Below are positions 5,899 through 8,785 of a stretch of 8,785 bases of DNA, in pieces. This DNA is from Lutibacter sp. (GTDB lineage Bacteria; Bacteroidota; Bacteroidia; Flavobacteriales; Flavobacteriaceae), in the NCBI GenBank assembly GCA_030748365.1, contig JASMME010000043.1:1-8785 (forward strand), read 5' to 3'. Every line of letters begins with the position of its first letter. Position 1 is the first letter of the stretch. The notes below the pieces were generated by a model, which saw only the letters and a program-made list of their open reading frames with translations, did no database searches and had not been told where the DNA came from. Both the position numbers and the translations under genes were made by a program.

Positions 5899-7277
5899 CT
5901 GAGTTCTCTAAGCTCATCTATAAAACGTGCCGCCAGGGCATCGGCTGCTTCCTGCGAGTCGCTTTCCGTATAGATCCTGATAATGGGTTCTGTATTCGAT
6001 TTTCTCAGATGTACCCAACCACGGTCAATATTAATCTTAACACCATCGATGGTGGTCAACTCCGCTGCCTGGTATTTTCGGACCATGGCATCTAACAAAG
6101 CGTCCACTGCTATCTCAGGGGTCAGCACAATCTTTTGTTTGGCCATAAAATAATCGGGATAGGTTTCCCTCAACTGCTTACAACTTAGTTGTCGCTGCGC
6201 CAAATGACTCAGGAACAGGGCAATTCCTACCAAAGAATCCCTGCCGTAGTGGGCTGCTGGATAAATGATTCCTCCATTGCCTTCACCACCAATGACTGCG
6301 TTTGTCTCTTTCATCATCTGGACAACATTCACCTCCCCAACGGCACTGGCTGTATACACCGCACCGTGTTTTTCCGTCACATCGCGCAGGGCCCTCGAAG
6401 AGGAAAGGTTTGAAACGGTATTTCCCTTGACCTTGGTCAGTACGTAATCGGCACAGGCCACCAGGGTATATTCCTCACCAAACATAGAACCATCCTCACA
6501 AACAAAGGCCAGTCTATCAACATCAGGATCAACGACAATACCCAAATCAGCGGCTTTTTCGACCACCAATTGAGAAATATCGGTCAAATGTTCTTGTAAG
6601 GGTTCTGGATTGTGTGGAAATTCACCAGTGGGTTCGCAATACAAGGGAACACAGGTAACCCCAAGGGCTTCGAGAAGGGGCGGAATGGCCAATCCTCCGG
6701 TTGAATTCACGGCGTCAACCACTACCTTAAAATTGGCTTTTCTAATAGCTTCTACATCGACCAATGAAAGCTTGAGCACTTCGGCTATATGTCGCTGGAT
6801 GTATCCGTCCTTTTTGGTGTAGGTTCCCAGCTGATCCACCTCCGCAAAATCGTAGGCATTGGCGGCGGCGAGCTGTAACACTTCTTCACCGTCCTGGGCA
6901 TTGATAAATTCTCCCCGGGCATTGAGTAATTTCAAAGCATTCCACTGCTTTGGATTGTGGCTGGCAGTAATAATAATACCGCCATCTGCCTGCGCTAAAG
7001 TAACCGCCACCTCTACGGTTGGGGTGGTCGACAATCCCACATCCATCACATGTATCCCCAGACCTACCAGGGTATTGGCCACCAGGCTGCTGATCATATG
7101 ACCAGACTTTCTGGCATCCCTACCCAATACCACCGTCAGCGAATCTTTTGAACTGTTGTTCCTCAGCCATGTTCCATAAGCAGCGGCAAATGCAACCGTA
7201 TCGATTGGTGTGAGATTTTCTGAAACGCGCCCCCCAATGGTGCCTCGTATTCCCGAAATTGATTTGATTAATGACAT
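5895..7277 (-). CDS. glmM: Phosphoglucosamine mutase (alpha-D-phosphohexomutase family)
   Basis: GlmM converts glucosamine-6-phosphate to glucosamine-1-phosphate in the cytoplasm, the step before UDP-GlcNAc for peptidoglycan and LPS. With the chosen start the protein has 460 residues, normal for the family. The phosphoserine loop TASHNP carries S106, the metal site DPDVDR gives D250, D252 and D254, the sugar-binding loop is GEGNGG (331-336), and the C-terminal phosphate-binding loop is RKSNTEPIIRIYTE (425-438). The frame stays open 48 codons further (to 7421), but the start at 7277 is preferred. It begins the family N-terminus MSLIKSISGIRGT, has GGAG six bases upstream (a rare clear Shine-Dalgarno here), and the upstream codons lie in the leader; the longer start would fall inside the promoter. 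A related phosphomannomutase role cannot be excluded from sequence alone. It is transcribed separately from rpsA, which ends in a terminator upstream. Confidence 0.93.
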   Translation of the reverse strand: MSLIKSISGIRGTIGGRVSENLTPIDTVAFAAAYGTWLRNNSSKDSLTVVLGRDARKSGHMISSLVANTLVGLGIHVMDVGLSTTPTVEVAVTLAQADGGIIITASHNPKQWNALKLLNARGEFINAQDGEEVLQLAAANAYDFAEVDQLGTYTKKDGYIQRHIAEVLKLSLVDVEAIRKANFKVVVDAVNSTGGLAIPPLLEALGVTCVPLYCEPTGEFPHNPEPLQEHLTDISQLVVEKAADLGIVVDPDVDRLAFVCEDGSMFGEEYTLVACADYVLTKVKGNTVSNLSSSRALRDVTEKHGAVYTASAVGEVNVVQMMKETNAVIGGEGNGGIIYPAAHYGRDSLVGIALFLSHLAQRQLSCKQLRETYPDYFMAKQKIVLTPEIAVDALLDAMVRKYQAAELTTIDGVKINIDRGWVHLRKSNTEPIIRIYTESDSQEAADALAARFIDELRELS

Positions 7278-7322
7278 GTTATCTCCGTTATTTTTTGACT
7301 TATATATTTTCCCATACGTTGC

Positions 7323-7350
7323 CAATTGTACTATTTTTTCCACTGACAAA
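7323..7350 (-). promoter_or_regulatory. Alternative, weaker promoter-like sequence in the glmM leader
   Basis: On the - strand TTTG (7347-7350) is followed after 16 nt by TACAATTG (7323-7330), one mismatch from TAnnTTTG. Spacing is shorter than the usual 19 or so. It could be a second, proximal glmM promoter with a leader of about 40 nt, or chance. Confidence 0.25.
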
Positions 7351-7418
7351 CTATACGGCCAGCAACACGTAGAAAAGGACCAACCCAAAGGTCGCTCAAA
7401 AACAACCCATGTTCCTGG

Positions 7419-7449
7419 CAAAGATACTTTATTTGACCTGTACGCGAAA
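7419..7449 (-). promoter_or_regulatory. Probable main promoter of glmM
   Basis: On the - strand TATCTTTG (7419-7426) matches the -7 consensus exactly. At the same 19-nt spacing as the tRNA promoter lies TTTC (7446-7449), three of four bases of the -33 element. That -33 overlaps the T-tract of the rpsA terminator. The predicted start near 7413 supports the downstream glmM ATG at 7277 and excludes the longer reading frame. Confidence 0.6.
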
Positions 7450-7481
7450 AAAAAGCTGTATCAAAAATGATACAGCTTTTT
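7447..7481. terminator. Intrinsic terminator of rpsA, bidirectional in form
   Basis: AAAAAGCTGTATCA (7450-7463) pairs perfectly with TGATACAGCTTTTT (7468-7481) around an AAAA loop, a 14-bp stem. On the - strand the stem is followed by eight T (7447-7454, outer part paired). It begins 22 bases after the rpsA stop codon. No + strand gene ends here, so its job is to end rpsA transcription ahead of the glmM promoter. Confidence 0.93.
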
Positions 7482-7503
7482 ACATATCGATAATGAAAAG
7501 TTT

Positions 7504-8785
7504 TTACTTCCCTTCCATTTTCTTCTTCAAGGCTGCCAAATCTCCTCCCAGGTCTCCCAAGGTGGTTTTTTCTGCAGCTTCCGCCTTTTTCTGAACGGAC
7601 CTTATATTCTTCTCTTCCTGTGCCTTGAATATAGAAGTATGTGATGCCACAACGCGTCTGAATTCCTTGTTAAATTCAATGACCTTGAACTGTTCCGTTT
7701 CTCCCTTGGCGATCCTAGAACCATCCTCTTTAAGGGTAAAACGGTTTGGCACAAATGCTTCCACAGCATCATCAAAAGTTACCACCAATCCCTTGTCACT
7801 CTTTTCTTTCACAAAACCTTCATGAACAGAGGAAATGGCATAGGTTTCTTCATGCTTGTCCCAAGGATTTTCCGTGGTTTGCTTATGGCCGAGGTTCAAC
7901 TTACGGCCTTCCACATCCAACTCCAGTACTTCAACAGCCAGTTTATCACCGACCGCTACAAAATCTGAAGGATGTTTGATCTTCTTGGTCCAGGAAAGGT
8001 CAGAAATATATACCAACCCATCAATACCTTCTTCCATCTCTACAAAGATTCCAAAATTGGTATAATTGCGAACCGTACCGGTATGTTGAGATCCGACAGG
8101 GTATTTTTCAACAATGTTTGACCATGGATCTTGGTGCAATTGCTTCATACCCAATGACATTTTTCGCTCTTCACGATCTAGGGTAAGTACCTGTACCTCT
8201 ACTTGGTCACCAACCTTCACAAAATCCTGTGCGGATCGCAAGTGTGTTGACCAGGACATTTCAGAAACGTGGATCAACCCTTCAACACCTTCAACCACTT
8301 CTACAAAGGCACCGTAATCAGCGATAACGACTACTTTTCCTTTGACCGTATCACCGACCTTTACTTTGTCATCCAATGCTTCCCATGGGTGTGCATTCAA
8401 TTGTTTCAATCCAAGCTGTATCCTGGTTTTCTCATCATCAAAATCAAGGATAACCACATTCAGGGTTTGATCGAGCTCAACCACTTCACTTGGGTGGTTG
8501 ATTCTTGACCAAGAGAGATCGGTAATATGAACCAATCCGTCTACACCACCAAGGTCAACAAAGACACCGTAAGAAGTAATGTTCTTGACAATTCCTTCGA
8601 GTACCTGTCCTTTTTCAAGTTTACTGATGATCTCTTTCTTCTGAATTTCAATATCTGCTTCAATCAATGCTTTGTGCGAGACTACTACGTTTTTAAACTC
8701 CTGGTTGATTTTTACTACCTTGAATTCCATAGTCTTATCTACGTACTGATCGTAATCCCTAATTGGCTTGACATCTATTTGGGAA
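7504..8785 (-). CDS. rpsA: 30S ribosomal protein S1 (C-terminal part, start off window)
   Basis: The frame is open to the right edge, so an internal Met at 8730 is not the start; codons before it read ...IRDYDQYVDKT. About 427 codons of a protein usually near 600 residues in Bacteroidota are visible. S1 binds mRNA on the small subunit and helps load messages lacking strong Shine-Dalgarno sequences, fitting this genome. Counted from the internal Met, four S1 OB-fold repeats lie at about 41-110, 126-198, 212-284 and 300-370 (DNA about 8610-8401, 8355-8137, 8097-7879, 7833-7621). The first three carry the signature G-x-F/I-V-x-GL-V/I-H/Y-I/V-S/T; the fourth is divergent (KGLVVTFDDAVEAFVP). The end of a preceding repeat is seen at the right edge (VVKINQEFKNVVVSHK). 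The charged tail (about 374-408, GDLGGDLAALKKKMEGK at the end) is typical of the phylum. It is followed by its own terminator. Confidence 0.96.
   Translation of the reverse strand, partial: SQIDVKPIRDYDQYVDKTMEFKVVKINQEFKNVVVSHKALIEADIEIQKKEIISKLEKGQVLEGIVKNITSYGVFVDLGGVDGLVHITDLSWSRINHPSEVVELDQTLNVVILDFDDEKTRIQLGLKQLNAHPWEALDDKVKVGDTVKGKVVVIADYGAFVEVVEGVEGLIHVSEMSWSTHLRSAQDFVKVGDQVEVQVLTLDREERKMSLGMKQLHQDPWSNIVEKYPVGSQHTGTVRNYTNFGIFVEMEEGIDGLVYISDLSWTKKIKHPSDFVAVGDKLAVEVLELDVEGRKLNLGHKQTTENPWDKHEETYAISSVHEGFVKEKSDKGLVVTFDDAVEAFVPNRFTLKEDGSRIAKGETEQFKVIEFNKEFRRVVASHTSIFKAQEEKNIRSVQKKAEAAEKTTLGDLGGDLAALKKKMEGK

Larger units (their letters stand above)
7278..7503. other. Spacer between rpsA and glmM
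   Basis: This 226-bp region holds, read in the - direction, the rpsA terminator, then a likely glmM promoter, then a leader of roughly 135 nt ending in GGAG before the glmM ATG. The leader has only a small imperfect hairpin (GACC/GGTC arms around 7379-7394) and no recognised riboswitch or ribozyme. A small + strand frame crossing it has no coding features. Confidence 0.6.

Noticed and set aside
6189..7101. Plus-strand ORFs of 60-80 codons across glmM
   Set aside because: All are antisense to the conserved glmM frame and lack any protein-like features.
7278..7420. glmS-type ribozyme or known riboswitch in the glmM leader
   Set aside because: No recognisable conserved core is visible, only a 4-bp stem, so no named RNA class can be supported.
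7278..7421. 48-codon upstream extension of glmM
   Set aside because: Family members begin at MSLIKSISGIRGT-like sequence, a Shine-Dalgarno precedes the 7277 start, and the longer start lies within the predicted -7 box.
7625..8508. Plus-strand ORFs of 66-79 codons across rpsA
   Set aside because: Antisense shadows; their Ser/Thr-rich composition arises from the reverse complement of the S1 repeats.

Overview
The window looks like chromosomal DNA from a member of the Bacteroidota, most likely a Flavobacteriaceae-type organism. Three things point there. The best promoters have the Bacteroidetes form (TTTG about 19 nt upstream of TAnnTTTG) instead of E. coli -35/-10 boxes. Most genes lack a clear Shine-Dalgarno sequence. 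The encoded proteins (S1, phosphoglucosamine mutase, LpxL-like acyltransferase, rhomboid) resemble flavobacterial versions. This assignment comes from memory of the families, not from a database search.

Left part (1-3912, + strand): a signalling cluster. It starts with the 3' end of a sigma-54 activator of the NtrC class (AAA+ domain plus Fis-type HTH; the N-terminus is outside the window). Next is a 790-residue soluble hybrid histidine kinase (novel N-terminal region, PAS, HisKA, HATPase, receiver, HPt). After a 177-bp gap comes a stand-alone receiver protein with a basic C-terminal tail. All phosphorelay residues are intact: H301, D592 and H732 in the kinase and D59 in the stand-alone receiver. 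The set could form a His-Asp-His-Asp relay whose output is the stand-alone receiver and/or the sigma-54 activator. A degenerate -24/-12-like element precedes the receiver gene.

Middle part (3913-4265): a 248-bp spacer ending in a textbook Bacteroidetes promoter, then a single tRNA-Gly(UCC) without encoded CCA. A perfect bidirectional hairpin terminator follows and serves both the tRNA and the opposing rhomboid gene, whose stop codon lies inside it.

Right part (4263-8785): housekeeping and envelope genes. A rhomboid intramembrane protease (-) is divergent from an LpxL/HtrB-like acyltransferase (+). The acyltransferase converges on glmM (-), and their two stop codons interlock in one CTAG. Upstream of glmM is a 226-bp spacer with the glmM promoter and the terminator of rpsA (-). 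The C-terminal part of rpsA, with four S1 domains, fills the right end and runs out of the window. GlmM supplies glucosamine-1-phosphate for peptidoglycan and LPS, and the acyltransferase probably acylates lipid A or a related lipid, so these two neighbours share an envelope theme.

I saw no mobile element, CRISPR array or clear sign of recent gene transfer. The part least explained by known families is the signalling cluster: its unclassified sensor region, the tailed receiver, and its possible sigma-54 control.
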